From the NCBI RefSeq assembly GCF_000247815.1, contig NC_021671.1, positions 27,561,162-27,625,161 on the forward strand: DNA of 64,000 bases, given 5' to 3'. This document shows, piece after piece, positions 52,171 to 63,157 of the stretch (position 1 is the stretch's first letter; every line of letters starts with the position of its first letter). The stretch comes from Ficedula albicollis (lineage: Eukaryota > Chordata > Aves > Passeriformes > Muscicapidae). Under the pieces are notes generated by a model, which saw nothing but the letters and a program-made list of their open reading frames with translations, made no database searches and was not told where the DNA came from. The position numbers were made by a program, and so were the translations under genes.

Positions 52171-52670
52171 ATAAACTCTAAAATCTTTTTTCCTTTATGG
52201 AACTGAGGTATTCCTCTGCTAGAAATTACTTGGCCATCTGAGATTGGAGTTTTGAAACATCTGTGTTCAGTCTTCTGTTGAAAACATTGAAATGGTGACA
52301 TAACTGAAGGTCTGGGTGAAGTATGACTGGACAGTTAAACTTATGGATTTGACAGCATGGTATGCAGAGGTCCTCTGCTCAGGCAGCAGTTCACCGGATG
52401 CAGGAAAATAGCTCTGATCAGTGTGTGACCTTGGAAGTGGTCATGGGTCTTCCTCTGCCCAACGGGGCGACAGAGAACAGAGAAGTTCTGTTTCACAGTG
52501 TAAGTTCTTGCTTATCTGGAAGACGTAACTGAAAGTGGCTTTTTTGCTATTCTCAAATAATTGCAGTTCTCAGAATTTTATGTATGTGAGAATTGCTCAT
52601 AGAAGTGTCTGTCTGCTCACGATCTGGCAGAAAGACCTCAGTGACAGCAAGTCCTTGAGGACCAGAGCTC
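52171..52670 (+). repeat. 508-bp duplication, copy C (500 bp)
   Basis: Full copy with about two substitutions at its start (AAATCTTTTTT) and an 8-bp deletion relative to copy A near 52340. Confidence 0.95.
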
Positions 52671-53666
52671 TACTTCAGTTTGTACTTCAGTGCAAGTGAC
52701 ACCCTTGCACCAGTTTTAGGTTTTTACTTACTTTTCCTGTGCACATTCACAGCTCTGAGTGTCAAAACCTATCTTAATGGCATTTCAGTGTACACTATAA
52801 CTCAAAACTTCAATATCAGTATAATGTCAGATGAAAAAAATGTTCATAACCAAATAAAGAAAAAGCTATGTTACCCCTTCTATACTTTTCAATGAGCCTA
52901 ATATGTGGAATAATTATTTTTAGGAAATGCAAAAGAGTACAACTTCTTGTTTTCTTGTAAAAAAAGAGATCATAGTTTATGAATGAAGCAACTTTGTCAT
53001 GCAGTCTTTGTCACAATCAGTGAAACTCAGGTTTCTGCTTGACCTCTGGAAACATACTGTGGGAAATGCCTCTGCTGAAACACTGGGACAGAAAACCAAG
53101 TGTTGGGAAACCAGAATGGTTGTCACTAAGCTGAAGTAGGAGGGCTGAGCTAAAAGCTTAAGCATTGCTTTTCAGTGTGGAGGTAGAGTGAGTGTGTGTC
53201 TGTGTGTGTGTTTTCAAGGGGAGGATGTCCTTTCAAGCCAGTTCTACCTATCTTATTTAATGCTGTTTTCTTGGGGTGTTTGAATCTAGATGACAGGCCA
53301 GAGAAATCGTAAGTTTCTTGGTTTTATTTGATTGAGAAGATTTTAATAAAAATTGAATTTAATATGTAAAAATCCCACTGTCTAACGTTATTCCTGAGGA
53401 ATATTAAATCTACAGTGTTTTGTTCAGTGACAGTTCTGTACTGCTTCTAAATGTCAGTAAATGTAAATTCCTCTTTTATTAGTGTGCTATTCAAAGAAAA
53501 GTTTACCTTTTGCAAGCACTTGAAAGACTCCAAAGATTTTCACGTATTTTTCAAAAGTTAGACAGTTTTCTGAGTTTTTGATGTTCAGGAATTTTATTTT
53601 TTTAATATGTGCTTTGAAATTTTGCATAAAATGACTTTGCAATACAATTTTTTTTTCTCTTTACAG
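52671..53666 (+). other. MCF2L: Intron sequence upstream of MCF2L exon
   Basis: A GT-rich tract lies at 53186-53210 and a strong pyrimidine tract and AG just before 53667. A donor-like GTAAGT sits at 53309. Because the exon is entered in phase 1, this stretch must be intron in any transcript with coding sequence upstream. Confidence 0.7.
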
Positions 53667-53750
53667 ATGAAATCATGCATCAGGATATCATTCCCCTCTA
53701 TGCTGCAGATATTCAGGACCAATTAAAGAAACAATTTGCTTATCTGTCAG
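53667..53750 (+). CDS. MCF2L: MCF2L internal coding exon (start of SEC14-like domain)
   Basis: Seen: an 84-bp open segment preceded by a strong polypyrimidine tract ending in AG (53661-53666) and followed by GTAAGA (53751). It is entered in phase 1: the first two bases finish a codon begun in an upstream exon. Then come 27 full codons, reading EIMHQDIIPLYAADIQDQLK and then KQFAYLS, and one leftover base. Known: this matches the N-terminal edge of the SEC14/CRAL-TRIO-like domain of MCF2L (DBS/OST), a Dbl-family RhoGEF for RHOA and CDC42. That domain binds phosphoinositides and tethers the protein to membranes; the catalytic DH-PH module lies further downstream and is not in this window. The paralogues MCF2 and MCF2L2, as I recall them, fit less well. 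An in-frame ATG at 53675 could in principle serve a shorter isoform. Both ends of the gene lie outside what I can identify here. Confidence 0.93.
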
Positions 53751-54482
53751 GTAAGACTATGGTGTTCCCTCCTATACACAGTGCTTAGATGCACAGTCCA
53801 GCCTGCTGTCCTTTCACAGTCTCTGAGGGCTCTTCTATAAGAAATCAATGAGCAACTCAAAATGCAGGGTGCCAAGACTTGTGATTTAAGGATTTATTAA
53901 AAGATTTTTTTTTTTTTTACGTTAATAGAAATTTTAAAGTTACAGGTAATTTTCCAGTTAGCTGGAGATTGCAGCATGAATGCTCTGGTGGTTGCTATGG
54001 TCTTGCAGTCCTCATCTGACAGCCCCATCTGCCAGGGGCTCAGCTGTCATGTTTGATACTGAAGCCCAAGCTAAAACCTTGGACCTGACTGAAATGGTGG
54101 AGCAAGCACCATGGTACCATGCTCCCCCACAGCATCAATGCTGGGCTCAGGCAAGTGTCCATCGTGTTCTGGACAGGATTTTGGACTTGGCATCACTGGC
54201 TGCCTTCTGCAAAGGAGCCTGCTTTGGCTATAAGGCTGTTTCCAAAAGCAGCACAGAGAGTCTCTGGGTTACCTGTGCCCAGGAGGGGATGGGGCTGGAT
54301 CTGTGCCCTGCACATCTTGGCTGCTGAGCTCGGTCCATTTCCACACTGAGCCCACGAGTGGCTGATCGTGGGCAAAGGGAGATGGTGCCTGTGCTCACTG
54401 ATCAGGCTGACTGGAAAAAGGTGTCTGAAAAGCCTTTGAGATTGTTCTCCTGCCTTCTGCCTGTAAAAGCTCTGGCAGGTGT

Positions 54483-54590
54483 GCAGCAGCGAGCTTGCTG
54501 AAGTTATGGCCCTGTCCTGCCCTCCCTCCAGTGCACAGCAGCAGTGAGCTTGCTGGAGCTATGGCCCTGTCCTGCCCTCCCTCCAGTGCA
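54483..54590 (+). repeat. 53-bp tandem duplication (GC-rich)
   Basis: Units starting GCAGCAG at 54483 and 54538 (period 55), about three mismatches; within the MCF2L intron. Confidence 0.93.
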
Positions 54591-56386
54591 CTGAAAGGGC
54601 TTTGCAAATGCACATCAGTGGCTTGGCAGAGCTGTATCCTTCAGCATAAAGGAAATTTATCTCTCTGAGCTACAGCTGGACTCTGTGACTGTTCCCTCTC
54701 CCTCTGAATCCCGTCCTGCATCCCATCCAGAGACACAGGGAAATGAAACAGTGTAATGCCTTACTTGGCAAGAGCTCACTGAATCTTGTTGTACCCATGA
54801 TTAACTATTAACTATGATTTATTTCTGCTACACAAGCTAAGCTATGGGTCTGCAGTAGTGACTGTTTTCTGTAGGGTGCTGGTAGCACTTGGAAAGTAAG
54901 ATTTTTTTAATGAAGTTGGCTGTTCATGCTTCATTTGAGGTGATAATGTTTAAGCTACAATTCTTCTCTGGAAATTTATTCTTTTGACTTTCCAAGTTCA
55001 TTCTTATCCATGGGCAGAAAATGTCTCATAAGAGTGTTATGCAAGAATCAGCCTATTTATGAAACTGTAAGTAGGATTTATATTTTGCCCCTCTGAACTG
55101 AGGGGGAAAACTGGTGATGGTGGTAGATGAGTTGTTGAGCTCACAAATCCACAAGCATGTTCAGCACTGAATAAATCCACCTGGCAGTGGAGCTTAGTAA
55201 GAGGAGCCATTCCTCATTCTATTTTCTTCTATCTGTTCACACTCATGTCAATTAGAATTTTGTTTTATTTGCCTCAAGGAATAGGTCAGCTGCATTCCTG
55301 AGACTAGATTGTTGTATTTTATTGTTTTTGGGAAACTTGAGTGTTAGGCATTTCCATCTCACTTTGGAATTCAGGGGTTTTTTTGTCCTAATGTTCTCCT
55401 GCAAGGATGTTGATGGTTAATTCTCTGTGCTGTACCAAATGGTGGTTTTACAGGTCCTGTGAATGAAGGAACAGAGCCAATGTTTTGATACTTGATTTAT
55501 GTACAATTTGTTGTTACAGCTGAGCTTAAGAGTGGCTTTGCTCTAAGCCACTCAAGATGTGTGTGTGAATGGGACCTTTTTTGCTTATTACTAAGTTGCC
55601 TTGGAAATATAATCTTAAGTACATGGCATAAAACTCATTAAAATGGAAGTCCATAGATTACTAATGCCTTTGGTAAAATAGCATATTTGCAGGTATTGCT
55701 GAATGTCTTAGCTGCATTTTTGATTTTAGCTGTTGGCTTTTTAACAGGAAGTCAACATGTACTTGAGAATTGCTTTAATTTCTCTAATAGGATGTATCTA
55801 GGTCTCATGGGACACTTGCTTGAATAGGGAATGAAACCCAGTCTGCTTCTGTGCCTAAAGGCCCTTCCTGAGCTGCTTTCTGTGTTTTGGTCTGACTTGG
55901 GGTCACTTCTTACTTGTGTCCCTCATTGTGCTGGATTGTAATGGAAATGCTGCAGGAACATCCAAATTAGGCTTGAAATGAAACAAAATTAAGTTAAAAC
56001 TTCCACTAATGCTTCAGTTTGTAAGTAAATATATCAAAGTGCAGTGAAATCAAGGTGCTGGCTCTTGTTCAGCAGTGAGCATGCAGTTGTGTTCAGCTGA
56101 AATCTAAAGGTGGGGCAAGCTGTGGGTGAGGTTTGTAATCAGTCATTCACACACGAAGTTTATAAACCCTGAAGTTAATATTTTACCTCAGGCACTGTTG
56201 TTTACTTCTTGCCTTCTTTCTCTGGAACAAGGTCCTTATCTGGGTTAAAATAGTTACTTTTGTTGTTGCTAGGCTATATTAAGTGTTGTGTCTACAAGGT
56301 TCAGTGTTTCACCTCTTTTACCTTTGCTTTCTTTAGTTACGATTAGTGCAACCACTTCTTCTTCCTCATTTAAAAGGATCTTCTGC

Positions 56387-56406
56387 CTTTTTTTTTTCTT
56401 TTTTTT

Positions 56407-56459
<53 letters not shown>
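56387..56459 (+). repeat. T-rich tract ending in about 51 uninterrupted T
   Basis: T runs broken by single C residues and then pure T from 56409 to 56459, in the MCF2L intron. The flanking ORF translations are phenylalanine runs and not genes. Confidence 0.95.
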
Positions 56460-56462
<3 letters not shown>

Positions 56463-57185
56463 TATTTTTGTTTTTTATCCCATGAAGGACAGTGTAAGGT
56501 CCATTTAACAGTCTCTGGAAAATGTATTCCTTCTGTATTCCTCACAGTCTTTAATTCATGGTTTGTATTTTCTTTCATAAGTATCTACTTTTTCCATGAT
56601 TGCTGTGTGACTTTCATACCCACCCAGCCTTGTGTCTGTCTGCATCACAGTGTGCAAGTGTGTTAAAATAAATATAGATGGAAAAGGGCATACAGACACC
56701 TGTGTATGTTGATATCCATCTTAAATCATTCAAGCTGTGTGATGTGCAAATGGGACTCCTGGCCACCATGAGTACTGAACCAGTTATTTAACTCTCTTTC
56801 CTCTGAATGCCTATTTATGCATTGTACAACTTCAAAGTGTTTCCATTAAAGGAAATATGAATATGGGTTCATGCTATTTACATTTTTGCCTATTGATTCC
56901 TAGTTGTTTTTCCTTCCATTTAAAAATTTAACATTGGTACTAGCTTTCAAAATGCTTATATCTTTGATTTATAAATATTTACATATGTGCTTGTACCTCT
57001 ATCATTGTAAATAGTAAGCATCTCACTTTGTCTAAGTTTATTTTCTTGGATGTTTATTTTCTTGCTGTCCTCTGTGGAAATGACCTGACCACTCCTCACT
57101 AGTCAAGCTGTTCCCATTGAAGTAGCTCTGGCTGCTGAGTCTGTAAAACTACATTTGAGAATTTCTGAGTGGATCCTGTACCACA

Positions 57186-57488
57186 TACACTGTGGTAAAA
57201 TGTACACTGTTAGCTAAAAATATCAGCCTGGCTTTTGTTGCTGATATAACATAGTCTCTGTGTTGTGTATGGACAGTGGAAGAAGTTTTGCTTAGCAGTC
57301 TTTGCCATGCACAGGTGTAAGCTTAACTACTGCTTTTCATTTACTGTGCTAAACCTACTGTATGTAGAGATTTAAAAAAAAATCAAAGCAAAAATGTAGT
57401 AAAGGAAAAGATAAAGAGGGAAAGTGAATCTCTTGGCTAAAATATTTTCAGTTCAAATATATTCAGATGCAAATTTCTGTATTGCAAT
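57186..57488 (+). repeat. 303-bp tandem duplication, copy 1
   Basis: Begins TACACTGTGGTAAAATGTAC and ends ATTGCAAT; followed after one base by copy 2. Intronic. Confidence 0.95.
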
Positions 57489-57489
57489 G

Positions 57490-57792
57490 TACACTGTGGT
57501 AAAACGTACACTGTTAGCTAAAAATGTCAGCCTGGCTTTTGTTGCTGATATAACATAGTCTCTGTGTTGTGTATGGACAGTGGAAGAAGTTTTGCTTAGC
57601 AGTCTTTGCCATGCACAGGTGTAAGCTTAACTACTGCTTTTCATTTACTGTGCTAAACCTACTGTATGTAGAGATTTAAAAAAAAATCAAAGCAAAAATG
57701 TAGTAAAGGAAAAGATAAAGAGGGAAAGTGAATCTCTTGGCTAAAATATTTTCAGTTCAAATATATTCAGATGCAAATTTCTGTATTGCAAT
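57490..57792 (+). repeat. 303-bp tandem duplication, copy 2
   Basis: Same length as copy 1; I find only two substitutions (AAAACGTAC and AATGTCAGC). Confidence 0.95.
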
Positions 57793-59728
57793 CAAATTTT
57801 TAAGCCGGTTTATTTGCTGCTGATCAGCCTGGGCAAAACACAGCTTGTGAAGTTATGCAAGTACAACTTCTAATTTCAAGGAAAGAACATTTCAATAAAT
57901 TCCTCTTGAATCTGTTTTTCTTTGCCAAGGATATGCAATGAAGCTTTTATCCATTCCCTCACTGAAGTCTACATGTAATTTCAAATACTGAATTCTCCAG
58001 TTAAGTATATAATGCAAGCAGAAAGGGGACACTATCAGAAATGCACAAGCATAATAGCTGAACCACTACAGTAGGAAAATAAAAAAATCTGAGGCAAGCC
58101 CTTCTCCCAGTCACATGAGGACTTCACTTTTGACAGGAGTGCAATTTTTGAGCAGCATCTTTTGAACTAACATTGTAGATCTGAGCCATTCAGCAAGGAT
58201 GATGCTCTTGGATCTTGTATGTGCACATTGATCAACGTAGAGATCATGTTTTTTCTCATAGTCCAAATACTATTTCGTTTGTAGTACAGAATCAGGCCAG
58301 AAGACTTTTTGCTCTGTCATCTAATTATATCCAGCTACTTACTTCCTTTTTGTGGGGGTGGTCAGAACACTTTTGAGAATACCATTTCTTTTATGCAAAC
58401 AGGAGCAGATTAGTTAGGGAAACATTGCAAAATAATCTCTTAGTCATCCTTCCTGGAAGTAAGTGTAAGCAATTTCTTTGCTGCTGTCAAACTTTGCTGT
58501 CCATACAAAACCCCCAACATGCCTTTTACAAGGTTGTGGGTAACCACCCTTTTCTCTGTGTTTGTGTGTGCCTGTGCACTTGTGTGTGCAGTTTTTAGCA
58601 GATTTACAATGCGCAGGTTTTGAAATTTTCCCTGTCAATGCTTTTTTTAAACTGAAAAGAATACTAATTATGTCTCATTTGAGATTGGTTTTAGATACCA
58701 TGTTACTAACATGCCTCTTAATTAGAAATTCTGAAAATGTTCTATAATTTCCTTGGGTTAGCACTTCTCTATCACTCAATCTGCTTCATAAAAAAGAAAG
58801 TAAATGCAGAAGACATAGCAAGTGTGATGGGAAAAGTTAGATGTAGCAGAATATAAAGAATAGATGCTAGATAACTGGAAACTGGAAATTAAAGGAAACT
58901 TTACCATCCCATCTCACAATAGGACAGCTGATTTCCCATGCTTATTTTTTCTACTGTTTTCATCCACAAGACCATAATGCTGTGGGTACACACAATTTTA
59001 ACAGCTGGTGATATTGCTGGTGTTAGTTGTGTTCAAATTTAGGAACATGAAGTGTTACTTTCTAAGCACAGTTAAGTCATTTTGCTGCCTAACCTGTGGA
59101 GCTAGTGCAATTCAGTGTTTTTAAAATGTGTGTTTCTCAAAGCACTGGGCTGTCACTGTTATAAACACTGACCTTAGACCAAGGCTTGTAGATCTATTTA
59201 GAAGATACTTAACAGGGCTTTGCTAGAATTGTCGAGATTTATCCACTGAAAAATTTCCATTTTATGGAGGCAATTTGTTTTGTTTGACACTAAATCTGTT
59301 AAAGAAGTTTCATGTGAATAGGCTGCCAAAGTCACGTATAAGTCAGTTAATGAAGTTTTCCATTAATGAACGCTCACAGAAGTAGGGTGGAAGCAGATCT
59401 GCTTAATTTAAACTGGTGTGGTGTTTTTATTATTTAATTGCTGAAATAAGCTTCAGTCCTCTTTACTTCTATGGTGCTTCCATTTATAGCTGGAAAGTAA
59501 TAATCCTCTCAGTTGCAGAATGTTTCTCACAGCTGCATGTTATAAGACAAGCATCAAGGAATTCTTTGGAATCATTTTAGGTAATATGTCTGCAGACTGA
59601 TTGCACCCACTTAGGGACTGATGCATTCTCTTCTGCTCTTTGCAATAAACAAAAAACTAAAGCTGGCACTCAAGTGGCATTTATTTAATATTTCATAGAG
59701 AAATCATGCTGAATGTATTTCAGCATAT

Positions 59729-59829
59729 TCATAGAATCACAGAACAGATTGGGCTGGCAGGAACCTTTAAAGATCATCTAGGCTGTCCCTACCCTGCCAT
59801 GGGTAAAGGCATCTTTCCCTAGATCCCTT
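59729..59829 (-). mobile_element. CR1 LINE 3' fragment
   Basis: The plus strand shows the reverse-complemented CR1 end: ATTCATAGAATCACAGAAC, AAAGATCATCTAGGCTG, CCTGCCATGGGTAAAGGC. About 100 bp, intronic. Confidence 0.92.
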
Positions 59830-60908
59830 CAACCTGACATTTTCATAGTCAGAACAGTGCTCAAAAGTTTTTAAACAAAAATAAGGGGATTTGTTATACT
59901 TTCAGAAATTATGTTTGAAAAATAAAAAAGGCTAATATTAGACTAAGAAAATGCTCTTATTGCTCTCAGGTATTTGATTGCCTTAAAAACACACAAAACT
60001 ATTAAGTTCCAGTTGTAATCTCTGCGTAAGACTAGAAAATAGAAGAGCAGGCTTGTGTGTGCCTCTGTGGACAGAACTTGTCCAGCAGATCAGTCAAGTC
60101 TGTTCAATAGCTGTAGCTGGAATTTCAGGACTCTGAGCTAGAGGGGAATGCAAAAGAGGTGATTTTCCAGAGGTTAGGACTGAGGTGGTTAGATGAACTC
60201 ACTGTACCAAACAACCTGAATTTATTAAAACATTGCTGTTAAATTACAGATTTTTTGAATGGTGATTAAAATTGCAGTAACTCATTTCAAAAATAACTCT
60301 GTATGTATTGAATCATTTGCATGAGTTTTAGCACTCACAAATTCGTCTGTGTCTTCTTTTTGTAATCAGGTGTATATAATTCTGAAGTGCTATTAATTGG
60401 TTTTAATAGGATGTTTGAATTTCTTGCCTTAAACCTGTGATTAAAAAAGGGTAAGAGAAGTGAAATCGTTCAGTACTTGTCACTTGAATGCTTTCTCTCT
60501 CACTGAAACCAAAATCAGCAACAATAAAACCACTAAAAGTTTAGCTTCCTAAACATTTTCTCTCCTTCCCCTAAGCTCCGTGGCTTGATTTACTTTTATT
60601 ATTTTAGCTAATTTTATGAACTGTGCTGCTTTTGCAGAGGTGAAGAAAAATGAGGAAGAAAAGAGTGATTCTGAATAAAAGAAAAAAATATTTTCTTGCT
60701 GGATCAGATTCATTAAGAAATAAAGGACGCTTTAAAAAGTGAACTCATTATTTTTTCTATTATTTAATATAAGCACAATTAATATGTAGGATTTTTTTCT
60801 TGGCTTCATTTACCATGCCCTTTTTGTAAATTTCTCTGACAAATGCTCCTTTTAAAGCAGTGGCTGCTTTGGCCAGAGTGCCCTGTCTTCCCTTGATGGC
60901 CATCTTTT

Positions 60909-60962
60909 AATCACAGAATCACTAGATGGGGAGAGACCGCCAAGATCTTCGAGTTCAACCCA
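60909..60962 (-). mobile_element. CR1 LINE 3' terminal scrap
   Basis: AATCACAGAATCACTAGATG followed by AAGATCTTCGAGTTCAACCC matches the reverse complement of the last ~50 bp of CR1. Very short; divergent. Confidence 0.75.
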
Positions 60963-63042
60963 TAAAGTTGCAATATAGAGAGCAGCTTCTGTAAGTCAGT
61001 ATTGTTAAAGCTGAAATTTACAGAACTTCTTATGTGTAGCATTTCAGGTCACTCTGCCCTAAACTCTTTTGAGCAGCAGGGTTCTGATAAGGAGAAGCAG
61101 CTGAGGAGCATTTGAAGGTATGTGTGTGCTCAAGTGGCCCAGCAGGGAAACGCTGAAGAAAAAGATAATCAGTGAGGAACAACCTTCTAAGAGCTCAGGG
61201 CAGAGTCATCTCCACCCAAGATAACCACAGATGGCTGTACTAGAAACTGAAAATTAATAGGCAGCCACCAGGCAGGATGGATCTATTTGCCCTTGACAAT
61301 CAGTGGTGGTCTGGGAACTTCCTGACAATCCTAGTCCAGACTTCTGCTTTTAGGACATGTCCTGCAAGTCTATTGTTGCTGTTCTTTTGTTTCATATGTC
61401 CTATTTATAGGAATCAAGTAGAGCAAAGCAAGTAACCAGTAAAGATACCACAAATAATGTATGATTGTGCCTAAAAATAGTTACTCTAGAGAGAGCAGAA
61501 ATAATCATTATCATGCTTTTAACAAGAGAGGAAAATGCTTTAGTGAGAGCTTGGGTAGAACAAAAACCAATAGAATCAAAATTGGTCTTAATTTTTATTT
61601 GTGTTGTGAATATTTGTATAGCTAAAATTAGATCCCTTGACTCAGTGTTGCCATATTTGGATGTGTTATAAAGGTCATGTTTGCAAACTTGTGATATTTG
61701 CATAATAGTTGCATTTTTTTGTTATTTAAATACATCCAGAACATTTTTTTTTCATGTGTTTTAATTCCAAGAGCTTCACAGTGACAGCACCATGCAGTCT
61801 GTAAGCTGGTAAATGGAAATCAGATTCACCACAAATTAACATAAAGATACCATTTGAGCTCTTCTAATTACATGTGGTTTGGAGTTGTGATTTCTTTTAT
61901 CAAATGAATCTGAGGTCAAATATTCCTCTTCTTTTTCCTGTGAGGTTAGGTGAAAGGGGACTGGAAGTGGGTAATAATCTTCACAAATCATTGTTGCTCT
62001 CATAATTGCTACTGTTAATGCTGGTTGACGTTGTTAATTGCTGTTTGATGCTGGTTTCTGCACAGTTACCAGATTTCAAGGCTGGAAAAAATATCCTTAC
62101 TATTTTATAACAGTACTTTTTTGTTGTTTTTCTTCTCCTGTTGAGCTATGAAGCAAAGAGAACTTGCCAGCAGTGTGTTCCTGCCACCCCAGAACAGTTA
62201 ACTTCATGTAGCTGCTAGGGCACAGCAAGCCCCTTGTCCTACCTGTCTTTATGAATATATACTTGCTAAAGACATGAAACACTAATAATACCTTTAAAAA
62301 GAAATTATTACAATTTGCATGTAAGAAGTGTGTGTGAAGTGCAAGAAGAAGCATTGTGTCTGTGAATTGTACCCAGTGGTGCAAATGCCAGGAAAGATAC
62401 ATATACTGGTACCAGCTCACCAGCAGCTCTACTGCAGTGTTGGTGTTCAGCTGTGCTTTACCTTCTGCACATAATCTGGGAATGGGAAATCTCATTTGAA
62501 ACACCTACACCCATTTCTTTTAACGTTCTGCCCCTTGTGTTTCATCAAGCTGGAAGCAAAGCAGCCAGCTGAGCAGGGCAGGGGGTGTTGCATGAATGAG
62601 TCCCAACTGGTAAGAGGGTTGAGTTCAGTTCAAGTTGGAGATTCACCTACTTAATTCTTAGTCAACTTTTTTATTTTTAAATTAGTTGATTTCTTGCTCC
62701 CGATTGCCTCTACTTCCTCGCAGTTGGCGTTTATCAGAACAAAGATGCACTGCCACCTGCTGTCAGAACTGCCCACAAGAGCCAAGGCATTTGTCCAGAG
62801 AACATCTAATGTGGTGAATGGGGTGTAACGAATTCCTTTCTATAAAACCTCCAAAGCACTGAAGAAGAGAGAGACTGCTCAGAATGAACTGTCCATGAGC
62901 TGTCCACACACGAGCCCTGAAAAAGAAAAAAAAAAAAATAAAGGAAAAAAAAAAGACAAAAATTGCAGTTGTTTCATTACTGGGAAATTTCAGTCTAAGT
63001 AAAGAGACCTGCATGTAAACACATTTGTTGCATCTTTTGTAG

Positions 63043-63157
63043 GTGGAAGAGGGGGAGATGGCTGCCCTGTTATCACCTTTCCAGACTATCCAGCTTTCAG
63101 TGAGATTCCTGAAAAAGAGTTTCAGAATGTCCTGACCTACCTAACAAGCATTCCAAG
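63043..63157 (+). CDS. MCF2L: MCF2L internal coding exon (SEC14-like domain, continued)
   Basis: Seen: a 115-bp segment between an acceptor (TTTTGTAG, ending 63042) and a donor (GTGAGC from 63158). It begins with two bases that complete the glycine codon split at the end of the previous exon. It then reads 37 codons containing GDGCPVITFPDYPAFSEI and EFQNVLTYLTSIP, and ends two bases into the next codon. The frame is continuous with the exon at 53667-53750, which supports direct splicing. Known: 'GGRG.DG.PVITFP' followed by 'NV.TYLTSIP' is the conserved opening of the SEC14-like domain in the MCF2 family; the FPDYPAFSEIP wording is MCF2L-like, whereas MCF2L2 and MCF2 differ here. The protein acts at membranes as a GEF linking lipid signals to Rho GTPases. 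An A-rich tract (62920-62955) lies about 90 bp upstream in the intron. The following exons are beyond the window. Confidence 0.94.

Larger units (their letters stand above)
53751..63042 (+). other. MCF2L: MCF2L intron (9.3 kb, phase 1)
   Basis: GTAAGA donor to TAG acceptor. It contains a GC-richer pocket (about 53980-54620) with a 53-bp tandem duplication, a long T tract, a 303-bp tandem duplication (57186-57792) and two short minus-strand CR1 fragments. Outside these I see only AT-rich unique sequence. The open frames (for example 53980-54327, 115 codons) lack any recognisable domain and are treated as chance. Confidence 0.85.

Noticed and set aside
54110..54121. Perfect 12-bp palindrome CATGGTACCATG
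   Set aside because: About fifteen such palindromes are expected by chance in 64 kb.
53980..54327. 115-codon open frame just downstream of the first MCF2L exon
   Set aside because: Starts beyond the GTAAGA donor, has no SEC14-like or other domain, and sits in GC-richer intron sequence.
56288..56666. Apparent poly-phenylalanine proteins on +
   Set aside because: Product of the T-rich tract.
62100..62504. 134-codon open frame on - within the MCF2L intron
   Set aside because: No recognisable family; antisense to the gene; length within chance expectation for the window.
53667..63157. Assignment of the exons to MCF2 or MCF2L2 instead of MCF2L
   Set aside because: Both paralogues, as recalled, differ in the FPDYPAFSEIP segment and in the MHQDI...AADIQDQLK segment, where the window follows MCF2L.
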